Positions 39,901-49,017 of a stretch of 64,000 bases of DNA are shown piece after piece. The stretch lies in contig NC_064755.1 in assembly GCF_011397635.1 (NCBI RefSeq), positions 21,311,282-21,375,281 of the forward strand. The letters run 5' to 3'. Numbering within the stretch: the first letter of the stretch is position 1; the number at the start of each line of letters is the position of its first letter. This DNA is from Epinephelus fuscoguttatus (Eukaryota > Chordata > Actinopteri > Perciformes > Serranidae). The position numbers and the translations under genes were made by a program. The notes under the pieces were generated by a model that saw only the letters and a list, made by a program, of their open reading frames with translations, did no database searches and had not been told where the DNA came from.

Positions 39901-41557
39901 GCGATTGGCTTACCTTGTGGCTAACAGGATGATGAGGAGGGTATTTGGGCGTAGCCGACCTTTTGCCCTCCCCCTCTCTCTCTCTCTCAGCCATTTTGTT
40001 CAGAAGGGTGAGCTCGTATGAGAAGCCAGACCTTTCACACACCTTTCTTCATCGCTGCTCTGTGGCATGTTGACTTGTCATTTATTCATTGTGGTTTTGC
40101 CATTCCTTCCATTGTCATCATGGCTGGCTTGGTCTTTCTGTGAGAAAGACATCTTACCACTCATCCTACGCCTTTAACACTGTTCATTTATTGCTTTTTA
40201 GTGGCTTAAGGGATGTGGTGTGTGTTTGCATGCACAAGCTAAGAGGATGATTTTAATCCTGGCTCAGTCTCGTTACCTCAAACTGAAGCATCATAGCTTT
40301 GCATGCCCCTGCACTGACGCTGATGATTAGCTCCTCACATTTTGATCCACACAAACAGGTGTTGCATTGGATAACAGTTTGAACCTCTAATCAGTGGTTG
40401 AGTACGACAATTTGCTGAGCTGCACATACACACAAAAAAAAAAAACAATCCATACATACTCTAATAATGCATCCAAGATGGCTGGCTCTAATGTGAGATG
40501 GTGATGGTTTCAAAAGCGTGCATGCAGATGATAGTGTTTTGTTTTTCACTCTTGTCTTGTCGGGGTCTTGTGCTTGGATCTTTCATGATATGCAGTCATT
40601 GAAATGGAAGCATTACCAGTCCTTTGTTAAACATCTTATGTGTAGACTTAAATGTACCCTTGTCTCTCCTCTTTTTACTCCATACTGCCTCACACTCTCT
40701 TTCCTTTCATCCCGTCCTGCAGATGATACCCCCTCTTCTAGCCCTGTCCCAGAACCGCAGTAAGCTCAAGCTCTACATCGCCCACTTGACAGACCTCTGC
40801 CACGACCGGGACCCCAGCATCCTCAGCCAGCTCACGCCGCCCTCTCACTACCACCACAGCGACCCCGAAGACTGGGAGGAGGAGCTCCAGAAGATGAGTG
40901 TCGAACAGGTAGCAAAGGAACTGTCAGTCGCTCTCAGTTATTCAGTGTAACGTGTAATTACCAATTTGTATTTTTTTTTCCAAGTATATAAATTACAGGT
41001 ATAATGGAAAAAATAATCTAAAGAAAGCATTTAATTTGCTTTTAAATTAATAATAATTGAATGAATTGAACTAATTTGGGGCACATTCAAGATAATAAGA
41101 AAGTTTTTACTCATTTTACTCCTTCTTGATGTCATGATTTGGATTAAGATTTTGTTTCTGTGCATTTAAAAAAAGTCAGTTTGGGAGTCATAGCAGGCTC
41201 CAATATTGTGTTTTAATTTGCATGATGATGGGGGCTCTCTATTCTGATATCAGTGTAGTATCTGGCATCAGTAGATGCTCATACAGATGGAAATCCGTTT
41301 CCATGCAATCAACAAGTATGAGACCAGATATACGAATTTTAGGAAAACGTGCAGAAAATGCAGAGTTCCACTGGTTGAAAGTCTGTTGAGAGAAACTAAT
41401 TCATGCTTTGTCTCTCCAGTTGGAACGAGAGCTGGAGGTGTGTGAGAAGGAGAGCGGAGAGCTGCAGGAGTACGCCAACTCTGTTCTCCAGCAGATCGCA
41501 GATTACTGCCCCGATATCCTGGAGCAAGTTGTCAATGCCCTGGAGGAATCATGCTGA
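25061..41557 (+). CDS. erc1: ELKS/RAB6-interacting/CAST family member 1 (ERC1)
   Basis: A long coiled-coil scaffold that in vertebrates organises the presynaptic active zone and cortical exocytosis platforms, binding RIM, liprin-alpha, Rab6 and LL5-beta. Nineteen constitutive coding exons in phase give 1110 residues (human about 1116): 25061-25606, 25744-25932, 28282-28573, 29154-29281, 29379-29453, 29553-29708, 29838-30005, 30979-31146, 31277-31414, 31545-31685, 31934-32074, 32224-32417, 34108-34243, 34356-34487, 36961-37121, 37314-37461, 39615-39710, 40723-40908, 41420-41557. The N-terminus MYGSARSVG and the C-terminus NALEES(C) match human. After about residue 160 the chain is almost continuous heptad coiled coil. 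The 28-30 residue segment of one human isoform after FMKNK is absent. An alternative ending (GIWA) and a candidate cassette exon are listed separately. Confidence 0.97.
25744..25932 (+). CDS. erc1: erc1 coding exon 2
   Basis: Residues 183-245, VLRENEMLRREVEVKESKLS through ITVWKEQYRVIQDEAQ, a near-invariant coiled coil. Acceptor TTTCTCAG, donor CAG|GTCAGT. The following intron (25933-28281) holds simple repeats ((AC)n at 27109-27135 and a three-unit 21-bp repeat at 27664-27722). Confidence 0.96.
28282..28573 (+). CDS. erc1: erc1 coding exon 3
   Basis: Residues 246-343, starting HLQMTVQALQDELRIQRDLN and ending KKLLEMLQSKG. The central stretch (QQDPAIQGRDLALTSEPTEE) is the divergent linker. Donor AAAG|GTGGGG in phase 1. 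Confidence 0.95.
29154..29281 (+). CDS. erc1: erc1 coding exon 4
   Basis: Residues 343-385, GPSAKASEEDQERTRRLADA through REINALRE, coiled coil. Acceptor CTGTCTCAG, donor GAG|GTAATG. Confidence 0.94.
29379..29453 (+). CDS. erc1: erc1 coding exon 5
   Basis: Residues 386-410, ELHRRYEGTPESTKTKALQT then VIDMK. Acceptor GTCAAAAG, donor AAG|GTGAGG. At 75 nt it is skippable in frame, but it is conserved in ERC1. Confidence 0.93.
29553..29708 (+). CDS. erc1: erc1 coding exon 6
   Basis: Residues 411-462, DAKINSMERGMRDMEEELLM through YRSHTKFMKNK, coiled coil. Donor AAG|GTCCGT. The next intron is only 129 bp and has no room for the extra exon coding VEQLKEELSSKEAQWEEL in human. Confidence 0.95.
29838..30005 (+). 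CDS. erc1: erc1 coding exon 7
   Basis: Residues 463-518, MEQVKQDLSRKDTELLGLQT through REQRAAILQTE-like coiled coil (KEQRAAILQTE). Acceptor TTTTTCAG, donor GAG|GTATGT. Confidence 0.95.
30979..31146 (+). CDS. erc1: erc1 coding exon 8
   Basis: Residues 519-574, VDALRLRLEEKETTLNKKSK through EVKERKVNVLQKK. Acceptor GACCAG, donor AAG|GTGATT. The preceding intron contains the MITE at 30155-30882. Confidence 0.95.
31277..31414 (+). CDS. erc1: erc1 coding exon 9
   Basis: Residues 575-620, IENLQEQLRDKEKQMSSLKE through LTTLEESLAEK, practically identical to human. Acceptor CTCGCAG, donor AAA|GTGAGT. Confidence 0.95.
31545..31685 (+). CDS. erc1: erc1 coding exon 10
   Basis: Residues 621-667, ERIIERLKEQRDRDDRERTE through LLQGDLSDRE. 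Acceptor CTCCTAG, donor GAG|GTGAGA. Confidence 0.95.
31934..32074 (+). CDS. erc1: erc1 coding exon 11
   Basis: Residues 668-714, TSLLDLKEHASSLASSGLKK through VENQLKR. The acceptor GTATGTGCAG lies in a GT-rich, pyrimidine-poor stretch; donor AGA|GTGAGA. Confidence 0.94.
32224..32417 (+). CDS. erc1: erc1 coding exon 12
   Basis: Residues 715-779, AQNAALEAQANTELAERIKN through KDKKINELER. The donor GAGAG|GTTGGT leaves phase 2 and matches exon 13. A 1.7-kb intron with low-complexity sequence follows. Confidence 0.93.
34108..34243 (+). CDS. erc1: erc1 coding exon 13
   Basis: Residues 779-824, QMKDQSKKVASLKHKEQVEK through MSESSQQVK. The donor AAG|GTGGGG keeps the length of human SSQQLQDSL. A second in-frame GT six bases upstream (CAG|GTGAAG) could give a form two residues shorter. 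Confidence 0.93.
34356..34487 (+). CDS. erc1: erc1 coding exon 14
   Basis: Residues 825-868, DTLRQKSERIEELEEALRES through AARSLQEKQ. Acceptor GTGAAG, donor CAG|GTACAC. The intron after it contains the nested repeats at 34511-35967 and the candidate cassette exon. Confidence 0.94.
34511..35967. mobile_element. Non-autonomous DNA element split by a LINE insertion (nested repeats)
   Basis: The left part (from CAGTGGTGGAAGAAGTATAC, with AAGTAAAAGTAAAG) and the right part (ATGTAGTGGAGGGAAAGTGT to AGTAAATGTACTTAGTTGCG) look like the two ends of one common fish element. The middle is foreign: a minus-strand LINE fragment at 34825-35276 and flanking AT-rich sequence. End positions are approximate. 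Confidence 0.6.
34825..35276 (-). mobile_element. LINE ORF2 C-terminal fragment with 3' tail
   Basis: On the minus strand, frames read RRSQDSVLLSVPSARTELGK and KAFMCSAPLVWNKL, then after a shift KELKLRELKYKDEW. This is the typical end of a fish LINE reverse-transcriptase polyprotein, followed by a TTGATCTCAACGGGACTTAC-type 3' tail. It is broken and cannot be active. Confidence 0.75.
36256..36312 (+). CDS. erc1: Candidate 57-nt erc1 cassette exon
   Basis: Flanked by a strong acceptor (CTGCCTCTCAG) after about 140 bases of nearly pure pyrimidine including (TCCTC)n, and by the donor AAAG|GTATGA. It is in phase 0 between coding exons 14 and 15 and would insert 19 residues (KHSLKPMHESNLAHLKLSK) after EKQ. 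I do not recall this insert in human ERC1, so it is a prediction from splice signals and frame. Confidence 0.5.
36899..36950 (+). repeat. erc1: (GT)26 microsatellite abutting the exon 15 acceptor
   Basis: Fifty-two bases of perfect GT repeat end only ten bases before the exon, leaving TCGTTCCCAG as the acceptor. In RNA this is a UG tract where the polypyrimidine tract would normally be. Confidence 0.95.
36961..37121 (+). CDS. erc1: erc1 coding exon 15
   Basis: Residues 869-922, MEELLGAMEKVKQELESMRA through EEVLEMK. The donor AA|GTAAGA is in phase 2. Immediately upstream is the (GT)26 tract. Confidence 0.94.
37314..37461 (+). CDS. erc1: erc1 coding exon 16
   Basis: Residues 922-971, QEALLAAISEKDANIALLEL through KDRLMQQLKQQ. 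It has one extra Lys in the KKKK run compared with human. Acceptor CAAACAG, donor CAG|GTGGGA. Confidence 0.95.
39615..39710 (+). CDS. erc1: erc1 coding exon 17
   Basis: Residues 972-1003, TQNRMKLMADNYEDDHLKTA then NHKPSPDQ. Acceptor TTTTACAG, donor CAG|GTAGCT. This is the branch point between the long (ERC1a) and GIWA-ended (ERC1b) forms. Confidence 0.95.
39928..39954 (+). CDS. erc1: erc1 alternative C-terminal exon (ERC1b type, GIWA end)
   Basis: The acceptor CTAACAG is followed in frame by DDEEGIWA and TAG. In mammals ERC1b/ELKS-alpha and ERC2 end in GIWA, which binds the RIM PDZ domain at the presynaptic active zone, while ERC1a uses the downstream exons. Joining to exon 17 (PDQ|DDEEGIWA) gives 1011 residues. 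The match in position, phase and motif makes this a confident call. Confidence 0.9.
   Translation, partial: DDEEGIWA
40723..40908 (+). CDS. erc1: erc1 coding exon 18
   Basis: Residues 1004-1065, MIPPLLALSQNRSKLKLYIA through EELQKMSVEQ. Acceptor TCCTGCAG, donor CAG|GTAGCA. It belongs to the ERC1a C-terminal region near the Rab6-binding segment. Confidence 0.95.
41420..41557 (+). CDS. erc1: erc1 coding exon 19 (terminal, ERC1a)
   Basis: Residues 1066-1110, LERELEVCEKESGELQEYAN through EQVVNALEESC and TGA. Acceptor TCTCCAG. Human ends in NALEESS, so length and ending agree. Confidence 0.96.
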   Translation: MERELEVCEKESGELQEYANSVLQQIADYCPDILEQVVNALEESC

Positions 41558-42006
41558 CAACTCTGACCTCGGACCCAACCCGGCTGACACCTGGTCGTCA
41601 CATAATCTGTAGCTGAGCACAGGTGCCGCTACCTCCACTCAACGAGGCACCTGGAAGTACAAGCGAAAGCTGGGGCATTATTTCCCCCCGCTGAGCTTCT
41701 CTTCCTCGCTCCCCTCGTCCACCCTGGAACAAACTACCACGACTCCTAAGTGCTTTCCTGTCTCATGTGTCTCTAATGTCAGGCCTGTAAAATCGAATTA
41801 GGGATGTTCACAAAGTCGAAATGTTGTCAAATATGGCACTTTGAGCAAATATCAGATTCCACACTGCAAAGCGGGTCCTCTTGTTTTAATGACAGCTGTG
41901 GCCGATGGTGCAGTCGCAGTGGGAAGAGAACTAAAGTACACACCTAATTCTATATCAGGTAGGCAACAGCTTCCTTGAGGTTCATAAAAAGTCGAAAGTT
42001 CACCCT

Positions 42007-42489
42007 TAATTGTCCAGTGTGTAGGATTTATGGGGATATATTGGCAGAAATGGAATATAATATAATAAGTATGCTTTCTTCAGCTTATAATGACCTGAAA
42101 ATAAGAATCATCCTCTTTCATGGAGATTGCCAAGTTGCACTATTTTGTTTCTACAGTAGCCCAAAATGAACAAACCAAAAGCTGGCTCTAGATGGGGCCA
42201 TTCACATTTTCACGTCAGCCACCGTAGTTAGCAGCCCCTCAGCAAAGAAAGCATCGGCAAAACAATTTTTTTAAAAGGTGAAACCGCTTTATTCAGTATT
42301 TCTACCAGCTTAATCTCCTGATCTGTTTGTTTTGGAGAGGAAGAGACCTCTGCGGTTAAATCTTCTTCTAGTTAAAACCCCATGAACAATGAAGGAATTA
42401 AACCCAGGAGAAGTTTCAGCTGGTTGCAGTCTGCAATCCTCACCACTAGATGTCACTAAATCCCCCCAAATCTTGCGCACTGTTCCTAT
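42007..42489. mobile_element. DNA-transposon relic in erc1 3'UTR (copy 2)
   Basis: Starts with TCCAGTGTGTAGGATTTATG and ends near AAATCTTGCGCACTGTTCCT. It shares GGAGAGGAAGAGACCTCTGC, TTTCAGCTGGTTGCAGTCTG and CACCACTAGATG with the element at 2006-2563, in the opposite orientation. Confidence 0.75.
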
Positions 42490-44909
42490 AAGCATTTGTG
42501 AACTCACCAAAATTCGATTTTTTGTTTGTAGTATACTTAAAAAAATATTGCACACCTGTAAGTCTGGGACAGGTGCGTTGGGACAGAGAGGATATGAGAT
42601 GAAAGAAGCAAACTTCCGCACAAAGTCTTGGAGCATACTGCCAACCTCCCTCTCCCTAGACGTCATCATTCACAGCAGGAACTGCTAGATCAAGCACAGT
42701 TACCTCACCCACTTCTATCTCAGTCTTTTACCCCTTAGATTCCTCCTGCATATCTTTCAAGTCAAAAGGGGTAAACATATTCCTTACATGGGGCAGGAAA
42801 GCACTTCAGCCTTAGAGAACTGGGGAGCTGCTACATCTTGAGGGGAGCAGAGAGAAGCTCAGCTCAGTGGGTAACTCATGGAGCCATGTAGATGCTTATT
42901 TTGTAATGTAGTCAGTGTTATCTAACTAGCAGGTTGGAGTCACTAGTTAGATACACAGCTACTGGTGGCTGAATATCTGAACACTTAGGAAATGCCACTT
43001 TTTAACCAAATATAAATGCAGCATGTTCTCCAAATGTTTCTCTCCCAGCTCCGAGCTGTGGATAATTGTAGCCAGGATTAAATTGTAGGTACGTTTTTTT
43101 TTTTGTTTGTTTGTTTGTTTGTTTTTTACTGTGTAGTCTGTGGCTGGGTCACTGGCACGAGAGGGGGATCAAGGCCTGAGCTTTGACGACGATCAAAGGT
43201 CAGCTTTTAGTTACACTATGTTCTCAAATACAAACGAGAGAGAGAGGAAACAAAAAAAGAAAAGCTTTTATTCTCTGAGACGTATTAATTTTAAGATGGT
43301 TTTGCACACAATGTCCACTTGTTTATGAGGTATGCAATGTTTCTTTTGAGAACGTTCTAGTGGCCTTGGAGCATGCACAGAGATCAGTACTGGACCTAAT
43401 GCAGGGATATTTATTCCTCTGTAATATTGGTGCTAAGGCATGATGTAAGAACTTCTGATCTGATCCACTGATCATTCAGTCTCATCCAAAGTTTCTATAG
43501 ATGTTACTTAAAGCCCACCTGATCTTTTAGTTCGTCGACTGAATCACCGAAGAATACAAACAACGCCCCATTTTTTTTCCTTGTATTTTTCAGATCACTT
43601 ACAAACAAACGCAAGTGATGCCTCCTTTATCGTCTTTTTTGAAATCTTCAGGGCTGAGGTTTTTAATTACTAAGTGCATCTACATTTGCAGGAAATGAAA
43701 GTCACTTTTCGGCAGATTTTGACTTTTTAGATCAGTTTGTAAATAACGTGATATTTAACACGTACAGTGACTGATTAAAGGTAATTAAGTGGAAGGTGTC
43801 GTGAATTCTTTAAAAAAAAAAAAAAAAAAAACAACCTGAGAAGTTAAAAGCAGTGCAGTTGTCTTTTGTGTCTAATTTTGTCCTCGGGGCAAAATGTGTG
43901 TGTGTGACAGTACTGCCATAACTTGCGGAAAGTCATGTTCTATAGAGATATATATATATATATAAATATAATACATATATATAAAAATGTTTACTGTATG
44001 GATATGCATTGAATGTTTGCACAGAATCTCAAAGAGCGAGCTGCTCTGAACAAAATGAACATGGAGTTAAGTGTCCTCAGCAGACACTGAGGAAAGAAGT
44101 GTCAAAAAAAATCTTTTGTGTCAAAATAACGTGAACTACAAATGTTTTCAAACCGTGACTGTGTGATGGGAGAGTACTTTTCTTGCATTTATTTCTAATC
44201 GTCATTTTTTATATATTTTCACCGCACGGTGATGTAAATGTATTATCCTGAGATTCCAGTGTTGTCGTCTTTTCTTCTTACCTGTTAAGTCAACGGTTTT
44301 TTGTTGGTTGATGTCAAAGGCAGACTGCGCCTGATGGATAAAAATAAGTCTCCAACCGTCACGGCCCTCCTGCTGTTATACGAGGAACATAACGTTACAA
44401 AACAAAACTGCATCTGGAAGTTTTCTAACAAACTTCCTGTGTATGGTCACAGACTCATTTGAGTGGACTAACAGTGTGTCTCACTGAAAACAAAACACAT
44501 CCACTGGTTTCGCAGGATGTTAGTTGGATGCTTGTTTTTGTACCTCTTGTCTGTCAAACCTCTCGGAGCGGAAGTTAATTCCTCTCCGTCCCTTTTTAAC
44601 CCCTCACCTTTCACCACTGGGTTCAGAGAGAAGAAGAGAGCATTTTTTAAGGTGTTTAATACCCCTTACTTTGGCCTGTGTGTCCCCGCCCTTGCCTTAA
44701 TGTCTTGTCATCTCTTTTTCTCGACTCTTTATTGAGGAACACAGAGCTGATTAAGGGGCTTCTGTCACATTCATGGTATCTGTTCCTTTTCTTTTGCATT
44801 TGTATAAGAAATGTACTGCCTTCTGTCTGTTCGTGTTAAGAATCAAAACTGTGTAAAAAGAAAGCAAAACAGACATGTTTGTGAGTTATTTGGATTTTGT
44901 ATGTATGTA

Positions 44910-44919
44910 AATAAATAAA
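44910..44919 (+). terminator. erc1: Polyadenylation signals of erc1
   Basis: Two overlapping AATAAA hexamers (AATAAATAAA), followed by a T/G-rich stretch within 30 bases. This fits the end of the long 3'UTR. Confidence 0.6.
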
Positions 44920-44940
44920 TTATAAGCCTTGGTTTCTTGC

Positions 44941-46950
44941 AGTTTTTTTTCCCAAAACAAGTCAGATAGACATCACTGTTTACTTCTTACTTATACTGTA
45001 AGCTCCACCTAAATGCTTTAATAGTAGTAGCATGGTATACCTTTAATTATCTGCTGTACAGGATTGTTGGTTACCATTTGTAAACACGCTTGCCAGCGCA
45101 AGTGAAGGTAGAAGCCAACCCCAGATTCCCTCTCATTTGGCATTTTGCCTCAATATATTTTAGTTTAACGTAGCTGTGTCTTGGATGCCTGCTGTGTATT
45201 GTCTGGCACATGGTTGCTAACTTTTTATAAAGCCCTGACCTCACCTGAGCACTGTGGGGGTACAAAGTCTAACACACACACACTTCTAGTGGGTCATAAC
45301 TGTGCAGGGATTACTTCTGTATGAGTCTATACTTTGTTTTTGTTGGGGTTTTTTTGTTTGTTTTAAGGGAAATCCTACACAGTACAGTATATCCTAAACC
45401 AGTCTGATGACGAGCACTGACTGAATTCAGATTGCCAGCTGTAATAAAGTTGAATTAGAGGTTACATCTGGTAGTCTGTAACACATTTATTAGTGAAAAC
45501 CAAAATGTAGTCGGTATAATTACAGCCCCTTGTCCTCACAAACTCATGGGGAACATGCACAATAGTTGAGAGTAAGTAAGGAAAGACACTGAGATCTTAC
45601 TCAAGCGTAGCAAAGCAGGGTGGAAGCTTGGTAAATGGGGCTTTGAACTCACATTCTGGTGCATAGCTGTGTATTACTAAGTTTTTCTACTACCAGTGGG
45701 ATTCAACAGGAACCACACTTAGTTCTCCAAGTGTAAATACATTTCTCAAAGTTGACCTTTTTTCATTTAACACAAATACTCAAACATCATCCAATGTTTA
45801 AATGTTGTTGAAAGGTGCATAAGGTGTGAATTCCCTTCAGCTGTCCAAGTTGAATTGGTATTACCCCCTGTGAAATGATTTAATGATTATCTCCATTTCA
45901 TTATTCACTCTAGATTTCATTTAGTGGTAGCCAAGAATGGAAGTAACAAATTACATTTTCTCTTGTTGCTGCAACAACGTGATTTTTGTGGGTACTTTTA
46001 AAACTCTGTAATTTTACTTTTAGTTAAGTACTTTTAATCACAAGTGTCATACTTTGGTACATTTCAATTTACGTCTGATCCTGAGTTAAAACAAACGTCA
46101 CATGAATCAGTTGTGACAAAATGTGTGGGAAGAAAATCACCAGCTGCAGCAGAGAAGATGGTGCAGGTGTGTGCAAGAGGGAAAAGCTGGACAAATGTGA
46201 CTGCACTGAGCTGACATTTTACTACAAAAACTGTGCAGTTTGTGGCTGCATTTGCTGTAGTCTAAGACAGCTCCATGCTGTCTGCATTAGTGATGACTTT
46301 ACTCTGCTGGTGATTCTATAAGAAGTGTCAAGTTAGTTCATTCATGTAGCTTAATAATGCTTTTTGCACCCGCAACCAGTGGGGTGTTCATAGACTTTAT
46401 TTAGTGTCGGCCATTTATTGTCTGAGTTTTGTCTTTTTCCTTCGCTAGTGGGCTAAAGTGACTGATAATCAGTTGTATGTTCAGGTTGCAAAGAGCTGTC
46501 GACAGAAATGGAATTTACTGTGGGTTTGGACAAAACAGGTCATGTTGATAATGTTCCACTAGTGTGTACATTGACATTTAACGCAGCCTACAGATGCCTC
46601 CCCCTCTTCCCTTTTCAAAATGTAATGTGTACTCAGAGTACATCTTAACTGACCTACTTTTTACATTCACATACTTAAATGTCTGCACAAGTACTTTCAC
46701 TTGAGTACAATATTCTAGCTCTCTTTCCATCTTTAGTAACCTCTCTGCGATACTAATAGTAAGAAATCATGAAGGCATTCTTCTGACTATCTTGTGCATC
46801 ATACACAAAACACTTTGCTATAAAGACTTGTTTCCCAGAGTAAAGACATTTCAAGTGGTGTCTAAACTGCACAAGAGATCTATAGTCATAATTATAAATC
46901 AAATAATAGTTGGTAAAACTGTTACAAACTCTACAAGTAAAACACACAGA
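44941..46950. other. Convergent intergenic region erc1/fbxl14
   Basis: About 2 kb between two gene ends, with no coding exon recognised. The 45.93-46.72 kb part has GTACTTTTAATCAC and CACTTGAGTACA blocks typical of decayed fish DNA elements, with no reliable ends. Confidence 0.55.
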
Positions 46951-46954
46951 ACTT

Positions 46955-47805
46955 AAACATATTTGCCATCTTTATTCATAAATATCACTACTGTATGAAT
47001 ATAAAACAATCTTAAATTACTGCTTTTTTAAACAAATACTCTGACACTATCATTGGAAGCTCCTCAGGAGAAAAACCACTGATTAAACAGTTTTAGGGTA
47101 TTGCATATAGCCTTGGCAGCTGTTAATTACTACGCCTTACTGTAGTTGTGTTGTTAAACCTTTGACAGAGTAGCATACTGGAACATCTGATACATACGTA
47201 TTTCCTCAGGAATATGAAACATAGCCAACTATACATAGGTAAACAAAGACGGACAGGAGTGATCCACCCACTTCAATTTGAAGTACAATTTTGTCAACAG
47301 TCATTCAATACAAAAAAAAAATATTGGTTACACAAGTAAAAAATACATCAGCCAAAACAAAACAAAATATTCTATCAAAACTTCAATCCAAGGTACTCCA
47401 GCCTTTCTGTTAAGAGTTAAAATGCCTAGCTATTCTTCTGCAATGAGAGTTTTTAAAATATCAAAATCTCCACTGGTGTGTGAGTCACAAAAATATGCAA
47501 TGTAATCTAGTATTCCGCGATAGTAGGCACTCCTGTGTTCGATGGGTGAGGTAGCTAGATAGTAAGAACTGTACACAGGCTGAGATTAAACAATGCACAT
47601 CATGAAAAGAGAGCACAAGACGGAAACTAAGAGTGGAGTATTGCAGCGCAGGTGAACAATATTCCAGTGATCAATGCCGAGTCCCTCTTCTTGTTTTTAG
47701 TCACAGTATAGAAGGTAAAATTAAGAATGGATACAGGCAGTCCTCCTCAGTTCACAACTGAGCACTATACACAATGACACACATGTACACCACAGAGGAG
47801 AGATT
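46955..47805 (-). other. fbxl14: fbxl14 3'UTR
   Basis: Non-coding, A/T-rich sequence between the stop and the AATAAA signal. I found no second coding exon here. Confidence 0.55.
46971..46976 (-). terminator. fbxl14: Polyadenylation signal of fbxl14
   Basis: AATAAA on the minus strand (followed by GATGGCAAAT), about 830 bases past the fbxl14 stop. It would end an 0.85-kb 3'UTR. Confidence 0.6.
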
Positions 47806-49017
47806 TCACCTCACTCTCTCGCTCTCTGTCATCTGCCACAGTCCCAGGTTCAACACTTTAAGGCACGGGAGCTGTGTTATCCTCTCCAGGCCCCTCTTGG
47901 TGATCTTCGTACAACCGTACAGATCGATCCCTGTCAGCTGGGTCAGGTGGTCGGCTATCAACTCCAACCCTTTGTCTGTGATCCTCACACACTGTCCAAT
48001 GTTGAGGGTCTTGAGTTCGTGCATCTGGCGTACCATCCTGTTGATGCCATCATCACTGATGTGGCAAGAGCAGAGAGAGAGGGACTTGAGCTGGTACAGC
48101 CCCTGGGCGATGTAAGCCAGGCTCTGGTCTCCAATCTTGTCACAGAAGGAGACATCAAGTCCAGTCAGCCGGAGGGAGCCCATGGCCAGATGCATTATTC
48201 CTGTGTCACTGATGTTATCACAGGACCGCAGGTTCAGGCTGCACAGGTGGGTCATGTGAGACAGGTGGATCATCCCTGCATCTGATATCCCTCCGCAGAA
48301 GCTGAGGTTGAGCACTTTGAGCTTGTTTAGACCCTTTGAGACATGTTTGAGAGACAGGTCCGTCAGCTTCTGACAGTCCTGCAAGGTTAACTTCTCCAGG
48401 CACAGGCAGCCCTCTGCTGCGCTGCGGGTCATGCCAGACAAGTGACCAATGCCCACATCGGACACATGCCTGCAGCTGCGCAGGTTAAGACTCTTGAGTC
48501 TGTGCAAGCCCCAGGCAACGAGCAACAGGCCGGTGTTTGTGATATTGCTGCACCCCCCGAGTTCAAGCACCTCCAGGTTTTTGAGGTACTGGGCGATCTT
48601 ACCCAGGCTGGAGTCAGTGATCTGTTTACAAAGGCTGAGGTTCAGCACCCGCAGGGATGGGATGTCCTGCACAAAGGCATGTCCGAGTCCGTTGTCTGTG
48701 AGGTTGAAACATCCACACAGGTTAAGGCTTTCAATGTGCGGCATACCTTGGATCACGTAGCTCAGACTTCGCCTCAGGCTGAGAATCTGAACTTTTTTGA
48801 TCCCCCTGGTCTGCAGACTGGGGAACAGAGACGGGTTAGCTCGCCGCAGATGGAGCTTGGCTTCCACCCCCCTCCACACCGACTTGTGGTAGGACGCGTC
48901 CCTCCAGGCCGCGCACACTTGGGCTACTCTTCCTTTGTCTTTAACGTCCAGATAACTGAAAATAATGGCCAGGATCTCCGGGAAAAGGCACGATATATGT
49001 GTCTCCATCTCAAACAT
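47806..49017 (-). CDS. fbxl14: F-box and leucine-rich repeat protein 14 (FBXL14)
   Basis: Substrate adaptor of an SCF (SKP1-CUL1-F-box) ubiquitin ligase; vertebrate orthologs target Snail/Slug-type factors. The frame is intronless. METHISCLFPEILAIIFSYL at the start is the F-box (about residues 3-46, counted from the second ATG). It is followed by about eleven cysteine-containing LRRs, with repeats such as LNLSLCKQITDSSLGKIAQY and LNLRSCDNISDTGIMHLAMG nearly identical to human. Two in-frame ATGs exist (49017 and 49008); vertebrate orthologs start at the second. The protein is 400 residues from there against 418 in human, because the frame stops at SERVR. A donor-like GTGAGG lies right after SER, where human continues EARGDFS. 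A spliced form with another C-terminus is possible, but no second exon was found. Confidence 0.96.
   Translation of the reverse strand: MFEMETHISCLFPEILAIIFSYLDVKDKGRVAQVCAAWRDASYHKSVWRGVEAKLHLRRANPSLFPSLQTRGIKKVQILSLRRSLSYVIQGMPHIESLNLCGCFNLTDNGLGHAFVQDIPSLRVLNLSLCKQITDSSLGKIAQYLKNLEVLELGGCSNITNTGLLLVAWGLHRLKSLNLRSCRHVSDVGIGHLSGMTRSAAEGCLCLEKLTLQDCQKLTDLSLKHVSKGLNKLKVLNLSFCGGISDAGMIHLSHMTHLCSLNLRSCDNISDTGIMHLAMGSLRLTGLDVSFCDKIGDQSLAYIAQGLYQLKSLSLCSCHISDDGINRMVRQMHELKTLNIGQCVRITDKGLELIADHLTQLTGIDLYGCTKITKRGLERITQLPCLKVLNLGLWQMTESERVR

Larger units (their letters stand above)
41558..44940 (+). other. erc1: erc1 3'UTR
   Basis: About 3.4 kb of non-coding sequence after the stop, ending near overlapping AATAAA signals at 44910-44919. 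It contains the DNA-transposon relic at 42007-42489, A/T-rich tracts and a (TA)n run near 43950. A further AATAAA near 45446 could serve a longer form. The cleavage site is inferred. Confidence 0.6.
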
